Part shown: positions 32,630-43,042 of the stretch, piece after piece
Position numbering within the stretch: the stretch's first letter is position 1
How the letters are laid out: the number at the start of each line of letters is the position of its first letter
DNA from: Arion vulgaris
Lineage: Eukaryota > Mollusca > Gastropoda > Stylommatophora > Arionidae
Direction of reading: 5' to 3'
Assembly (NCBI GenBank): GCA_020796225.1
Contig: CM036758.1
Coordinates: 70,096,366 to 70,160,365 of the forward strand
DNA: 64,000 nt
Notes under the pieces: generated by a model
What the model was told of the DNA's origin: nothing
What the model saw: only the letters and a program-made list of their open reading frames with translations
The model's database searches: none
Made by a program: the position numbers and the translations under genes

Positions 32630-32890
32630 AGGATCTCTGTGGCTAGTTAGAAAATCCTTTGCCTTGCCATCCGAAAGTCGTTGGTTCAAATCTGATTCCT
32701 CCGTTCTGTTCACGAGTGCATTTTTTCCAGTGACGTCTAGGATTGCTACCGGAGATATAGAGTTCGTGCTTTGTGAAATACTATCGACAGATGGACAGAT
32801 GGCACAGATGGCATACAATTTCTTTGGAGAGAAACCGAGATGGTGTAACACCCAGTGCAACGGAATTCAATACTTTGATTTTAGACCCTT
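32630..32890 (+). mobile_element. SINE7
   Basis: GATCTCTGTGGCTAGTTAGA head, GGTTCAAATCTGA B-box-like, TTCTGTTCACGAGTGCATTT, and an end around CCCAGTGCAACGGAATTC. Confidence 0.8.
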
Positions 32891-32968
32891 TTCATACAAT
32901 ACATATACGATTTTTCAGCTCCATCGAATCGGTGCACAGATCAGGTTCATATTTTTAGATGCGACGCC

Positions 32969-33313
32969 GTCCGAGTGGTTACCGGGGCCCAATTTGGAGT
33001 GTAAAGAATATAACCACTATTACCTGCCACGTATATAGTAAGAGGCGGCTAGGGAGGATGGTCGTGGGGCTAGCTACCCACACCGTAAAAACACTAGATG
33101 ACTACAGAACGGAGAGCGTACCGAGTAAATACTGGCTGAAACCGGACACATCACCGAAGGATAAGCACCAGAGCTCCAAATGGTGCTGAAGATGTGACGT
33201 AAAACACACCAATGCTAAGGCTGCATGAATCAGATTTCCAAATGAATAGAATTTATAGGGAGATCTGGTACATCGGTCTGGGCGGTGATTGCGAGAGAGA
33301 GAGAGAGAGAGAG
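32969..33313 (+). mobile_element. SINE2 with 12-bp TSD
   Basis: Perfect AGATGCGACGCC at 32957-32968 and 33314-33325. Body as in the 31115 copy, ending in (GA)n. The core is altered to TATAGTAAGAGGCGGCT. Confidence 0.93.
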
Positions 33314-33344
33314 AGATGCGACGCCAGCGCTTTATGTTTTTATG

Positions 33345-33415
33345 TGTGGTTAATAATTGTTAACATTTGTTGCTGCCCTAAGCGCCAGGGGCGTAACTGA
33401 CTTGAAAGAATGTGT
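33345..33415 (+). mobile_element. LINE-M 3'-terminal scrap
   Basis: TTTGTTGCTGCCCTAAGCGC then CAGGGGCGTAACTGA matches the FVAALNAKRVT end of LINE-M at 55800-55839. Confidence 0.6.
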
Positions 33416-33462
33416 AGTGAAGACAATAAGAGTCAAAGTTACACATCTTCATACTTTAAAAT

Positions 33463-33606
33463 TGTAACAGTGAGAGTGTTTAACCTTGTTCTACTTTACA
33501 CCTGTAACAGTGAGAGTGTTTAACCTTGTTCTACTTTACACCTGTAACAGTGAGAGCGTTAAACCTTGTTATAATTTAAAATTGTAACAGTGAGAGTGTT
33601 AAACCA
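33463..33606. repeat. 40-bp tandem repeat, about 3.6 units
   Basis: Unit contains GTAACAGTGAGAGTGTTTAA and CCTTGTTCTACTTTACACC. It ends at the SINE11 target. Confidence 0.9.
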
Positions 33607-33612
33607 TTATAT

Positions 33613-33755
33613 AAGTCGGTGAGGCTGTCCATATGGTTGAGGGATGCCTGTAAAAGTGTAATATAAGCCCACGCAAAAATCATTCAGAAGCGAAATACCA
33701 GGCGTCATGACTTTACACCTGAATTAATAGCGGGTGATCGAAAGAAGAAGAAGAT
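33613..33755 (+). mobile_element. SINE11 with 10-bp TSD
   Basis: ACCATTATAT at 33603-33612 and 33756-33765. The body starts AAGTCGGTGAGGCTGTCCAT, includes ATACCAGGCGTCATGACTTT, and ends GAAAGAAGAAGAAG. The head is short and its Pol III boxes are weak. Confidence 0.85.
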
Positions 33756-33789
33756 ACCATTATATTCTTTAAAATAGCAGAAAAAACCC

Positions 33790-34730
33790 ACATTACAATA
33801 TCAAAATAAACAACATAACACTAACTCAAGTCTATCGATTCAAATATCTGGCAACCTTCATATGATGAAATGGAAAATATACAACAGAGATCATGAGTAG
33901 ATAAGAGCAAGCGAAGTTAGCTGTTACGAAAATGAAAACCATACTGTGTGGGGCAAAGCAGCGTTCCAGAAAATGAGAAACATTATATGCAACAAATCAT
34001 CGTCATCTGATATCAGAATGAGAGTTATACAGTGCTACATAGAACCAATGTGAGCGTCTGTAGCTCAAGCTGCAGTGAGCTCGATCACAGACCCAAGCGT
34101 ACCTGGTTCAAACCCCACGGTGGGCAAGTTTGGAAGCAAATTCGTTTCCGTGGGATTTTTAAAAAAGTTAAAATAGACCTCACCGTTCAGAAAGCAATGA
34201 CAAACTACTGAACGTATAAGTGATGCCTAGAAAATCAACGACTCGTTTACTGTGGTTGATGGCTACGTCCTTTGGGATAAGCCACGATTTTCATTTCACA
34301 TAGAACCAATACTGGCATACGGATGCGAGTCACGGACAATAAATACGAAGATTGAAAAATCTCTGAGGGCCACAGAGATGTGGTTTTACAGAAGAATGAT
34401 GAGAATCACATAGACTTCTAAATTGACTAAAGTGGAGGTGTTGAATGAGGTCAAGACACAGAGAAAGCTTATCATCACAATAAGAAAGAGGCAGTCATCT
34501 ATTTTAAGGCATGTGATGAGAGAGGGAGGTTTAGAACACATTGTAAGAACTGGTAAAATCGAGGGGAGACGAGACAGGAAAACAGAGAGAGAGAGGTAAT
34601 TTTGGACAGCCTGACTTCATGGCGCAGAAGAGTGTTACATCTGAGATGATAACAAACATCAGAGACAGAGATTTGTGGAGATCTATGATCGATTACGCCA
34701 GCCAACATAACACCTGATGATGATGACTGT
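33790..34730 (+). mobile_element. LINE-N 3' fragment, split by SINE4
   Basis: 33790-34049 and 34298-34730 join. The joined frames give RVIQCYIEP, LAYGCESRTINTKIEKSLRA, TEMWFYRRMMRIT and the KRQSS...HVMREGGLEHIV stretch, then the common LINE-N end (WRSMIDYASQ) and GATGATGATGA. It has stops and frameshifts. Confidence 0.85.
34050..34297 (+). mobile_element. SINE4, complete, with 13-bp TSD
   Basis: Perfect ACATAGAACCAAT at 34037-34049 and 34298-34310. The head GAGCGTCTGTAGCTCAAGCT gives an A-box TAGCTCAAGCTG, and the B-box is GGTTCAAACCCC. The body runs to AAGCCACGATTTTCATTTC. This is the best reference copy in the window. Confidence 0.95.
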
Positions 34731-34734
34731 GAAG

Positions 34735-35360
34735 TCACTGACAAAAGAACTGCGGAAAATAATACTTCAGTGCAGTGGCGGCTCGTGTTTATTTTTGTTG
34801 GTGGGCCAGACACACATTTTTGGAATAATCATGGTTTTGCGTTATGTTTTATTTCATTGATTTTATTTACATTATTGTTGGTGGGGCTCGGCCCCACTGG
34901 CCCTTAATGACGAGTCGCCACTGTTTCAGTGCTATATTGAGCCAATACTTATGTATCGCAGCGAATAGTTGACAATGAAAAATCAATAAGATTGTTAGAA
35001 GCCACAGAGATGTGGTTGTATAGAAGAATGCTGACAATCACATGCACGGCACAAAAACCAAAACCAAAGAGGTTTTAAAAGAGGCATGCACACAAAGAAA
35101 CCTTAGCAACAAAACAAGAATCAAACAATCAATGTTTTTCGGGCACATAATGAGAAGAGGAGGATGTTTAGAACTTTTGGGAACAGCTATTACAAAACAG
35201 GAAAGGAGACATCCTGGAATGCAGAGGGAGAAGATGGTGGATGGTCTGAAATTATTGTTGCACAAAGATCGGCGTCAGAACTCATTAGCTGTAGCAGAGA
35301 GAGAGAGAGAGATTTGAGGAGAGACAGGATTACCTACGCAGGCAGACGTAAAACTTACGT
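34735..35360 (+). mobile_element. LINE-Q 3' fragment, split by MITE-G
   Basis: A further LINE C-terminal region: LMYRSE, ATEMWLYRRMLTITC, then QSMFFGHIMRRGGCLELLGT and RRHPGMQREKMVDGLKLL. It is similar in layout to LINE-N but clearly a different family. MITE-G lies at 34773-34923. Confidence 0.75.
34773..34923. mobile_element. hAT-like MITE-G
   Basis: 151 bp, CAGTGGCGGCTCGTG terminus and inverted partner GAGTCGCCACTG. 8-bp duplication CTTCAGTG/TTTCAGTG at 34765-34772 and 34924-34931. Confidence 0.9.
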
Positions 35361-35594
35361 GATTTACTTTAAATAGTAACAATGCAAGTTTAACCCGTTT
35401 ATACGTTAAATTAGTAACATCAATAGTTACATCTATTTATACTTTTATATAGAAAGAATTACACCGTAACTGACCTACTTAGTAAATATGTCATCTATTT
35501 TGTTAACACGTTATACGTCATTTCAGCCATCTCCACCAATCAGCCATAGATTTAGATTATCTAAAAATAGAAATGTCACATGCGTACATCTACT

Positions 35595-35780
35595 CATCAT
35601 CATCACCAAGAGCCGTGCCGGCTGGCGTAGGCGATCATGGATCTCCACAAATTTCTGTCGTTGGTGTTTGCTATCAACTCAGATGTTGACGCTTTACCGT
35701 GCCATGAAGTCAGGCTATCCAACATTTTCTCTCTGTCTTCCTCTGTCTCGTCTACTCCTGACAGCTATTTCAAGATATTA
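35595..35780 (-). mobile_element. LINE-N 3' end
   Basis: In complement: GLTSWHGKASTSELIANTND-like reading and the CATGATCGCCTACGCCAGCC end, then a GGTGATGATGATGAG tail. Confidence 0.85.
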
Positions 35781-36458
35781 CGCCTCTCATTTGAAAGGTA
35801 CTCGGTTCGATCCCTCCTGGAAACATAGGGATATTTTCAAAGAGCTCCTTGATATCATTGTAGGTGAGATCTTGTTCCTAGTCCTATCGGAGACGGACGA
35901 TAAAATGTGGATCCCGTGTTCAAGTTGACTATATAAAAGACCATTAGCCGCCCGAGTGGTTACCGGGGCCCGAATTTGGGGTGGTGTAAATAATAGAACC
36001 ACTGTTTTCTGCCACGCATGTCGTAAGAGGCGACTGAGGAGGTGTGGCTAAAATCGGATGCACATGTCCTAAGCGTGTAGAAGTCTATGAGATAGGGGCC
36101 TACCAAACCAATGTGCAACCTATACATGTTCTTAGCAAAGACCAAACATATCACAAAATGTGATTAAAATTGGTCGTAAAGAACGTACGCAACGAAAAAG
36201 AAGAAAAAACCATTGGCAGTTCAAAATAGAAAAGTTCAGGCTGGAAAGCTGCTTCCCGGGCAAAAGTCATTAGAAAGTATTTTTTTAAATTGCTACAAAA
36301 TATTGTTACTATCTTCTAAATTTGCATCGGAGACTCTCGCCGGTGCTACTAAGTTCGTGCTCTGCCGCTGAGATCTTCTTGTGTAAGAAAGAGATCAGAG
36401 CACACATGGATACTTAATGAAATGAAAAGATGATGCTCATATCAATCAATCAATCAAT
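35781..36458 (+). mobile_element. SINE6, split by SINE1
   Basis: 35781-35948 has the B-box-like CGGTTCGATCCCTCC and CTAGTCCTATCGGAGACGGA. 36204-36458 continues with CCGGTGCTACTAAGTTCGTG and ends in (TCAA)n. Confidence 0.85.
35949..36203 (+). mobile_element. SINE1 with imperfect 14-bp TSD
   Basis: AAAAGACCATTAGC at 35935-35948 and AAAAAACCATTGGC at 36204-36217. Full head and body, tail degenerated to AACGAAAAAGAAG. Confidence 0.9.
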
Positions 36459-36526
36459 TTATCGATACAAATTATACTTAATATTACCCATAGATTAGAT
36501 AATATATATTTTAATAAAAGTACCCC

Positions 36527-36770
36527 TTTTGTAATAATGCATCCAAACTCCACAGTAAACACAGTCTACTACAAGAGATAATCAGGAAAAAAGGCGAGAG
36601 GAGGACCACGAAAAAGATGGTTAGATAGCATAGCAGAATCCCGTCAAAGAGCAAACATAACAATCACCCAAGCCACCAGAACAGCGCAAGACAAAATATT
36701 TAAAACCATGATACTGGGAAACCACCCGGTAACAAACAGTGTGACGACAAAAGAAAAAGATGAAATAAAA
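36527..36770 (+). mobile_element. LINE-R 3' end
   Basis: AGGCGAGAGGAGGACCACGA, AAAAGATGGTTAGATAGCAT and the single, diverged hairpin unit ACTGGGAAACCACCCGGTAA, then GTGTGACGACAAAAGAAAAAG. 5'-truncated. Confidence 0.85.
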
Positions 36771-36938
36771 ATATCACTCTCTTGCTTATATCACTGACAA
36801 CTATTCCTGAATATTACAAAACTGGGGAATAAACCTTAAATTGATAAAATCTGTTGTTAATTATGATTTATTAATACGTCTACAACGAAGAATATTTAAT
36901 TCCTTTAAAGAAATTTGATTGAATGTAAATTATAATTA

Positions 36939-37028
36939 TTCTGAAGCTCTTGTTATATTGTGAAGCTCTTGTTATATTCTGAAGCTCTTGTTATATTCTG
37001 AAGCTCTTGTTATATTCTGAAGCTCGTG
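36939..37028. repeat. 19-bp tandem repeat, about 4.6 units
   Basis: Unit CTGAAGCTCTTGTTATATT. Confidence 0.9.
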
Positions 37029-37128
37029 TTTGACGAAACAATAGTTTGATGAAATCAATGTTATGTTTTAGACAGTCCTTTTTTTTCTTGTTTCCTACGT
37101 CTTCAGTCTTACATTGCATTACTTTTGT

Positions 37129-37431
37129 ACCGTTCAGAAAGTAATGACAAACTGATTGATTGATTAATATGATCATCATTATTGCACTTCGTTGAGTAAC
37201 CATGTGTGCTCCAATCTCTTTTGTTTTACACAGGAAGATATCAGCTGCAATACACGAAATTCGTAGCATCGGCGCGGGTCCCCGATGTAATTTTGAAGAT
37301 GATGAAGGTATTTTTGGAGGAATTTTATTTGTAATTTGTTCTAATGAAATTAAGTTGTGATTAGAAAATCAACAGCTTGTTTACTTTATTAATAACGAAG
37401 CCATGTAAAGGATATATGCCACGATTTTCAT
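37129..37431 (+). mobile_element. SINE4 remnant split by a SINE6 remnant
   Basis: 37129-37149 holds the core GTTCAGAAAGTAATGACAAA, and 37351-37431 the end GATTAGAAAATCAACAGC through GATATATGCCACGATTTTCA. Between them a minus-strand SINE6 3' half has replaced about 22 bases of the SINE4. Confidence 0.75.
37150..37350 (-). mobile_element. SINE6 3' half
   Basis: Complement of AATTTCATTAGAAC, ACATCGGGGACCCGCGCCGA and AGAGATTGGAGCACACATGG, with the (TCAA)n tail at the plus-strand left edge. Confidence 0.85.
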
Positions 37432-37469
37432 TGTTTTTGTTCTTCATGTGTCCAGTAGAATTGTTCTAG

Positions 37470-37665
37470 TCTTCGTGATCGCTCTAATAGAGTTAAAATA
37501 TTCACAAAATATAGATGAGACTGCAGTAAAACTATTTGATTGACAAAACAAGTAATCACAAAGTACTGTAGTTTTACAAATTTCAAAAACAAAGACAAAA
37601 TACAGCAACGTTTCGACAAATAAGGCCTTTATCAAGCAAACGAACAACATGAGTGACAAATTTAA
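37470..37665 (-). repeat. Dispersed repeat U
   Basis: In complement: GCTTGATAAAGGCC, GTCGAAACGTTGCTGTATTT, TTGTAAAACTACAGTACTTT. Same order as at 8545 and 59375. Confidence 0.75.
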
Positions 37666-37950
37666 AAAAACAAATGGACGACAATAAACAAACGTTTCTA
37701 ATGAAAATCTGGGAATAAAAACGAAAACGAAATAAATGTAACACAAAAACACATAAAAACTAGAAATAGAACGGAAGAGAAACAATGAAAAATCTAGTAA
37801 ACATATAACTTGAATACATGCAACATATACCCATATAGATTAAAGATACCCATATACATAAAAGAGTTGAAGATTGTGTATTTTGTGGCGATGGAAGGAC
37901 ATTTTATAGTTTTGGGTTGATGTCCTAGCGTCCCTGCCTGGTTGCGAATA

Positions 37951-38170
37951 AAGGGTAGTGAACTCGATCATAACTCAACGTGGTTCAAGCCCGCAATGGG
38001 CAAGTTTGGAAGCAAATTAGTTCCCTTGGATTTTTATGTAAAATAAAAATAGACCTCACCGTTCTGAAAGTAACGACAAACTACTGAACGTATAAGCGGT
38101 GCCTATTAAATCAACGACTCGTTTACTGTGGTTGATAGCGACGACCTGTTAGGAATTTGCCGCGATTTTC
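37951..38170 (+). mobile_element. SINE4
   Basis: Diverged head, GTGGTTCAAGCCCGC B-box-like, CAAGTTTGGAAGCAAATTAG, ACCTCACCGTTCTGAAAGTA, and a GCCGCGATTTTCAATTTTC end. Confidence 0.85.
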
Positions 38171-38554
38171 AATTTTCAATATCGAATTCGTGTATGTTGT
38201 ATAGCTTCCGTTGTGTTGCGTAGATGTCCGGTTTCTATTTTTGTGTCACTTGTACATGCTTCTTCCGACTTTGACTATTGTGTCTTCTACTCTACGTGCC
38301 TTCTCCTATTGTCATATTGTCATTCCAAGCCTGTTGGTTCTATTTACTCTGGATTCCAGTGCTCAAAGCCAGGTAATGTTCGCAGTTCTGATCGGTGACC
38401 ATCCTACCGCTATTAAACTCAACTAAATAACATATTTACACAAACAACACAATACATCCTGCATTTGAATTGAGAGAATAAAATAGTATGCCATGCACCG
38501 GAAGCAGCATGAAATTGTCAAACGTTATCGCTATCGTTAACTAGCACAACCACT

Positions 38555-38797
38555 CGTCGCCATCTTGAATCGAGAAGAGGAGACTGGAAAGCAGCTGCCG
38601 GGGCAAAATTCATAAGAGAGATGAAATAAAATTCCCGTAAAATATTTTTAACATTTTCTAAATTACATCGAGGACCCTCTCTGGTGCTACGGAGTTCGTG
38701 CACTGCTGTTGAGATCTTCTGGTTTAAGAAAGAGATGGGGCACACATGGTTACTCGCGGAATTGCAATAATGACGGTCCTATCATTCAATCTAACTC
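38555..38797 (+). mobile_element. SINE6, 5'-truncated
   Basis: Starts at about TGAATCGAGAAGAGGAGACT and contains GGTGCTACGGAGTTCGTGCA. The tail has decayed to ATCATTCAATC. Confidence 0.8.
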
Positions 38798-38811
38798 ATT
38801 TCTTAGGCATG

Positions 38812-38995
38812 TGGTCCAGGTTCAACTCCACAGTGGAGAGTGGACTATTTTTGCGACAATAGCGGTTCACAGGTCAACCCAACCTCAACTTGGCACCAGG
38901 AAAGGGACTGAGAAGTAGAGGCGGCTAGCATGATGCTGACCAAATCACCCATCGTGAGCCGACGGTCAATTCAAAATACTGCCTAACACAGTATT
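38812..38995 (+). mobile_element. SINE8 (tRNA-derived), head truncated
   Basis: GTGGTCCAGGTTCAACTCCA (B-box-like), GGTCAACCCAACCTCAACTT, GGCACCAGGAAAGGGACTGA, GATGCTGACCAAATCACCCA and GTGAGCCGACGGTCAATTC parallel the complement of 57745-57976. Confidence 0.8.
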
Positions 38996-39076
38996 ACCCA
39001 ATATACCTCGTGATTTGTCAAAGGTTCCTTTACTTCCTTAACTTTTATAATGAACAATGACATCTTCTCTAACTCA

Positions 39077-39510
39077 GTCGAAACACACATAAGGGCTCTC
39101 AAGTACAAGTGCTAAAGTTGCAGTCGAAACACACAAACGTGCTCTCAGTACAAATGCTAAAGTAACAGTTGAAACACACAAACGTGCTCTCAGTACAAAT
39201 GCTAAAGTAACAGTTGAAACACACATAAGGGCTTTCAAGTACAGTACAAATGCTAAAGTAGCAGTCGAAGTACACATAAGTGCTTTCAAGTTAAAAAAAA
39301 TTAATTTCGTATCCTTTACAGGACTTTGCGAATCAACCCCAGCTTTTTAACACTGTTTGTGATTTTTCTAGGCATTATTAAGTTCAGTAGTTTGTCATTG
39401 CTTTCTGAACGGGTCGAAGCACACATACGTGCTTTCAAGTACAAGTGTTAAAGTTGTAACCGTAGCACACATAATTATATCAGTGTTTTCAAGTTCAAAT
39501 GTTAGAAAAG
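39077..39510. repeat. About 45-bp minisatellite interrupted by SINE5
   Basis: Units with GTCGAAACACACATAAGGGC, CTCAAGTACAAGTGCTAAAG and TTGCA. About five units lie before 39291 and two after 39414. Their translated product (LCVSTVTLAFVLRAR) is repeat-driven. Confidence 0.88.
39292..39413 (-). mobile_element. SINE5 3' half inside a minisatellite
   Basis: In complement it begins near CCCGTTCAGAAAGCAATGAC and ends TCCTGTAAAGGATACGAAAT. The head is missing. Confidence 0.8.
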
Positions 39511-39841
39511 AGTTCTCAAATTTCCACGAAAGAAGGTAAAAATTTAACCAACAAAAGTTCAAAACTCAAGAAAATTAGTTGATGAGAAAAATGAGGAAAA
39601 GTGACAAGTTTTTAAATACTAAAAAGTCATGGTTATTTGGGCGAAAAATGCAGAGGAAGGCAATCCAAGAAGCATAAAATACGAAGATTAAATTGACTGC
39701 AGATACATGTATAGAAGAATTAAATAGAAGATACATAGGCAGTGTTTTAGAAGTCACATCCTAGCAGTTTAAACGTGTAGAATCCGTACATAAAATATAG
39801 AATAAATCCTATGATTGAGACAAATGTTGAACAAGTATTAT

Positions 39842-39979
39842 GGTGGTGTAGTTCAGCGCAGGGGAAGGATTAGCGTAATGCGTTAGCGTTCGTCAATCGA
39901 CGGACACAAGAGGGTTGTGGGTTCAATCCCAAATTCAACATTCTACTCGTGAGAAAAGGAATTGGCCTATGAATGAAAT
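39842..39979 (+). mobile_element. SINE9
   Basis: Head TGGTGGTGTAGTTCAGCGCA (A-box-like), GTGGGTTCAATCCCAAATTC (B-box), CTCGTGAGAAAAGGAATTGG. MITE-G inserted immediately downstream. Confidence 0.75.
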
Positions 39980-40145
39980 CAGTGGCGGCTCGTCATTAAG
40001 GGCCGGAGGGCCGGGCCCCACCAAAAATAATGCGTAACGTGCATTTATTATTTTAAAAATTAAAATATAACCTAACCTAAAACCATGATTTTCCCAAAAA
40101 TGTGTGCCTGGTCCCACCAACAAAAACGATCACGAGTCGCCACTG
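39980..40145. mobile_element. hAT-like MITE-G with perfect 8-bp TSD
   Basis: 166 bp. AATGAAAT at 39972-39979 and 40146-40153. Termini CAGTGGCGGCTCGT and inverted GAGTCGCCACTG. Confidence 0.95.
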
Positions 40146-40277
40146 AATGAAATCAATCCGTCGCCTGTAAACTCCGTGTTTGATTTTTCATCTCCAAATT
40201 CCCATTGAAGCATGAACATCCAAATATTCCCTCCATTCCTATCTGCCGTAAGCATGGTATCTTAGTTTATTTTAGAT

Positions 40278-41057
40278 CAGCGTTTCCCAAACTGGGGTCA
40301 GGAGCCCTGAGGGGAAAGGGGGTTGCCAGGTAGTCAGAGGGGTCCTCAACGCTTGAAGAAATATTATGATCTTTGAAATTTCAAACAGAAAAATACATTT
40401 TAAAAACATGTATAAAAACAGTGGTAAATTAGTTCTTCTGCAAAATCAAAGGACCCGGACGAGATTTGAGTATAAAAGTCTGACAGGACAAAATTAAAGA
40501 TCATTTGAAGTTTATCGCAGTCTGATAAATTGCAGTCAGCTTGATTGTTGGTGTTGTGTAATAATGTTGGTGTTGTGTAATAATGTTGGTGTTGTGTAAT
40601 AATATTGGTGTTGTGTAATAATGTTGGTGTTGTGTAATAATATTGGTGTTGTGTAATAATGTTGGTGTTGTGTAATAATGTTGGTGTTGTGTAATAATGT
40701 TGGTGTTGTGTAATAATGTTGGTGTTGTGTAATAATATTGGTGTTGTGTAATAATGTTGGTGTTGTGTAATAATATTGGTGTTGTGTAATAATGTTGGTG
40801 TTGTGTAATAATGTTGGTGTTGTGTAATAATATTGGTGTTGTGTAATAATGTTGGTGTTGTGTAATAATGTTGGTGTTGTGTAATAATATTGGTGTTGTG
40901 TAATAATGTTGGTGTTGTGTAATAATGTTGGTGTTGTGTAATAATATTGGTGTTGTGTAATAATATTGCGGTTCATATCTAGAAAATGTTGGAGGTCAGT
41001 GACAGCAAAATGTATTTAAAAGGAGGTCTACGGTAATGCAAAATTTGAGAACCGCTG
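40278..41057. mobile_element. hAT-like element carrying a minisatellite
   Basis: The termini are CAGCGTTTCCCAAACTGGGG and inverted CAGCGGTTCTCAAATT. The 8-bp duplication TTTTAGAT/TTCTAGAT lies at 40270-40277 and 41058-41065. More than half of the 780 bp is the 19-bp array. No transposase reading frame. Confidence 0.8.
40545..40970. repeat. 19-bp minisatellite, about 22 units
   Basis: Unit TTGGTGTTGTGTAATAATG, alternating with an A at the last position. 57 bases form three units and 19 codons, giving the artefactual minus-strand NIITQHQYYYTTPTLLH repeat. Confidence 0.95.
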
Positions 41058-41068
41058 TTCTAGATCAT

Positions 41069-41370
41069 TTCGTCTCTTCTCTTTCTATGTCTACATTTCG
41101 TCTCTTCTCTTTCTATGTCTACATTTCGTCTCTTCTCTTTCTATGTCTACATTTCGTCTCTTTCTTCTATTCTACATTTCGTCTCTTCCTATTCTCATTT
41201 CGTCTCTTCTCTTTCTATGTCTACATTTCCTGTCTTCTTTCTCTTTCTATGTCTACATTTCTGTCTCTTCTCTCTTCTATGTCTACATTTCGTCTCTTCT
41301 CTTTCTATGTCTACATTTCTGTCTCTTTCTTTCTATGTCTACTTTCGTCTCTTCTCTTCATGCTACATTT
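41069..41370. repeat. Pyrimidine-rich 28-bp minisatellite
   Basis: Units such as CGTCTCTTCTCTTTCTATGT plus CTACATTT with frequent indels, around 11 units. Confidence 0.88.
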
Positions 41371-41371
41371 C

Positions 41372-41475
41372 GTTTTCATGTCTCTCTATGTATTCCGCTT
41401 CCTTTCCGCTCGGATTTCATTTAAATGTCTCTCCATGTATTCCTCTTCCTTTCCGCTCGGATTTCATTTAAGTGT
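41372..41475. repeat. 51-bp direct repeat, two units
   Basis: Both contain ATGTATTCCGCTTCCTTTCC (second with CTCTT) and GCTCGGATTTCATTTAA. Confidence 0.85.
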
Positions 41476-41687
41476 CACATGCCCCTTTTATAAAAATAAT
41501 ATCTATATATTTATTGTTCGCACTTTTTCGACCGTCGGTCAACTTGCACGTTACAGATAGTTTTTAGGTTTTCAGGATTGCTGTCATGGGAGCCAAGTTC
41601 CAGAATGGACAAGTTACTTGATGATGCTGATAAATCTTTCAACGCCATTAAATCCTGAAGTTGATTTGTATTGCGTTTACTGAAAAC

Positions 41688-41853
41688 CAGTGGCGGCTCG
41701 TGATTCTTTATATTGGTGGGGCCAGACACAAATTTTCAGGAGAATCATAGTTTTGGATTAGGTTATATTTTAATTTATTAAATAATAAGTGCACGTTACA
41801 CATTATTTTGATGGGGCCTGGCAACACTGGCCCTTAATGACGAGCCGCCACTG
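41688..41853. mobile_element. hAT-like MITE-G with perfect 8-bp TSD
   Basis: 166 bp. CTGAAAAC at 41680-41687 and 41854-41861. Orientation opposite to the 39980 copy. Confidence 0.95.
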
Positions 41854-41861
41854 CTGAAAAC

Positions 41862-42206
41862 ACTATCTGTAGTGCCTTGTTTTTAGTCTGATATTGATTA
41901 AATTACAGATTCGTTCGACCATTCCAGACCTATCAAATTTATTGACTTGCGATAAGATTTGCTTGACCCAGTGAGATTTAATCACATTCTCTTTAAATAT
42001 TTAGTCTAACCCATATAAAACAACATGCCCAGTTTATAGTTTAGCATATTCTTCATTAAACCTGGTTACTTCCCTCAGACAATTTATGTGACATTTCCTT
42101 TCAGTTGTATTTTTTTTAACCACACATGTATTCTGAAGATGGCATTAAGCAACATTAGAAATTGCACTCTACATGTCTTAGTCTTAAAAGACGATGTTGT
42201 TGTGGC
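41862..42206. other. No recognised feature
   Basis: AT-rich, single-copy in the window. Confidence 0.45.
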
Positions 42207-42333
42207 TAACACAATCTCAACTGTCCATGTTGCTCTAAGTAACTTAATCTCAACTGTCCATGTTGCTGTGAGTAACTTAATCTTTACTGTCCATGTTGCT
42301 GTTGTAACTTAATCTTTACTGTCCATGTTGCTT
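42207..42333. repeat. 37-bp tandem repeat, about 3.5 units
   Basis: Unit contains ACTGTCCATGTTGCTGTGAG and TAACTTAATCT. Confidence 0.9.
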
Positions 42334-42589
42334 TCCTGACATGTTTCCGGACATGTTTTGATTTAATTACTCATGTTTTTGTCATGAATTCTGTTTACTC
42401 AGTTGTCGGATGTTCTTTCTTGACTATGTCTTCTTTTCCCCACTATTTCTTCATTCCCAAAACATCACAATTATATGTATTCAATTACATGATTCGCTTC
42501 AATTCGGTCATAAATATTTTTACTTTCTCGGAAGTGGAACAATCTCTGTTAACAATATTTGTTTTATGTCTTCGATGTTTGGTTTTTTT

Positions 42590-42965
42590 ATATTCATGTT
42601 TTGTCTGACAGTGTCAGGATAAGAATAGGATTTTGGAACGAGCTTATGTGTGTGCATCATGAATAGTGTTTTTCACAAGATGTGTTATTTTTGTAGTCCA
42701 ACTTTGTGTGGACATCATTTTGCTTTGTATTCACTGTCAATGAGTATACCTGTCTTTGCTCAATCGCCTTTTTTTTTAGACGAGTTGTCTGTTAATAATC
42801 TGATTATGTGTCCGAACGATTGAATGTATTGTTGTCTCTTTATGAAGTTCAGTACTGGTGTTGTGCAAACATTTTTCCTATGTTTTCATTTCTAAACCTG
42901 TGTTTTCTTGATACTCTCAGCATTTTGCGTAGACATTTCATCTCTCATCTTGACTCGTTTTTTTA
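42590..42965 (-). mobile_element. LINE-G 3' fragment
   Basis: The complement carries VLNFIKRQQ, FGHIIRLLTDNS and an end TCTTATCCTGACACTGTCAG shared with 28015-28035. Heavily mutated. Confidence 0.6.
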
Positions 42966-43042
42966 AAATATCGTTTGATATCATCATCCAGGTTTGATAC
43001 TGATAGAATAATGTTAGAAGAAAGATTGTGTTGAACAATGTT

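Noticed and set aside
40536..40976. Open frame rich in TQHQYYYTTP as a repetitive secreted protein
   Set aside because: Pure 19-bp minisatellite read through. No signal peptide or flanking exons.
41036..41560. 174-codon frame rich in FRLFSFYVYIS
   Set aside because: Read-through of a pyrimidine-rich minisatellite.
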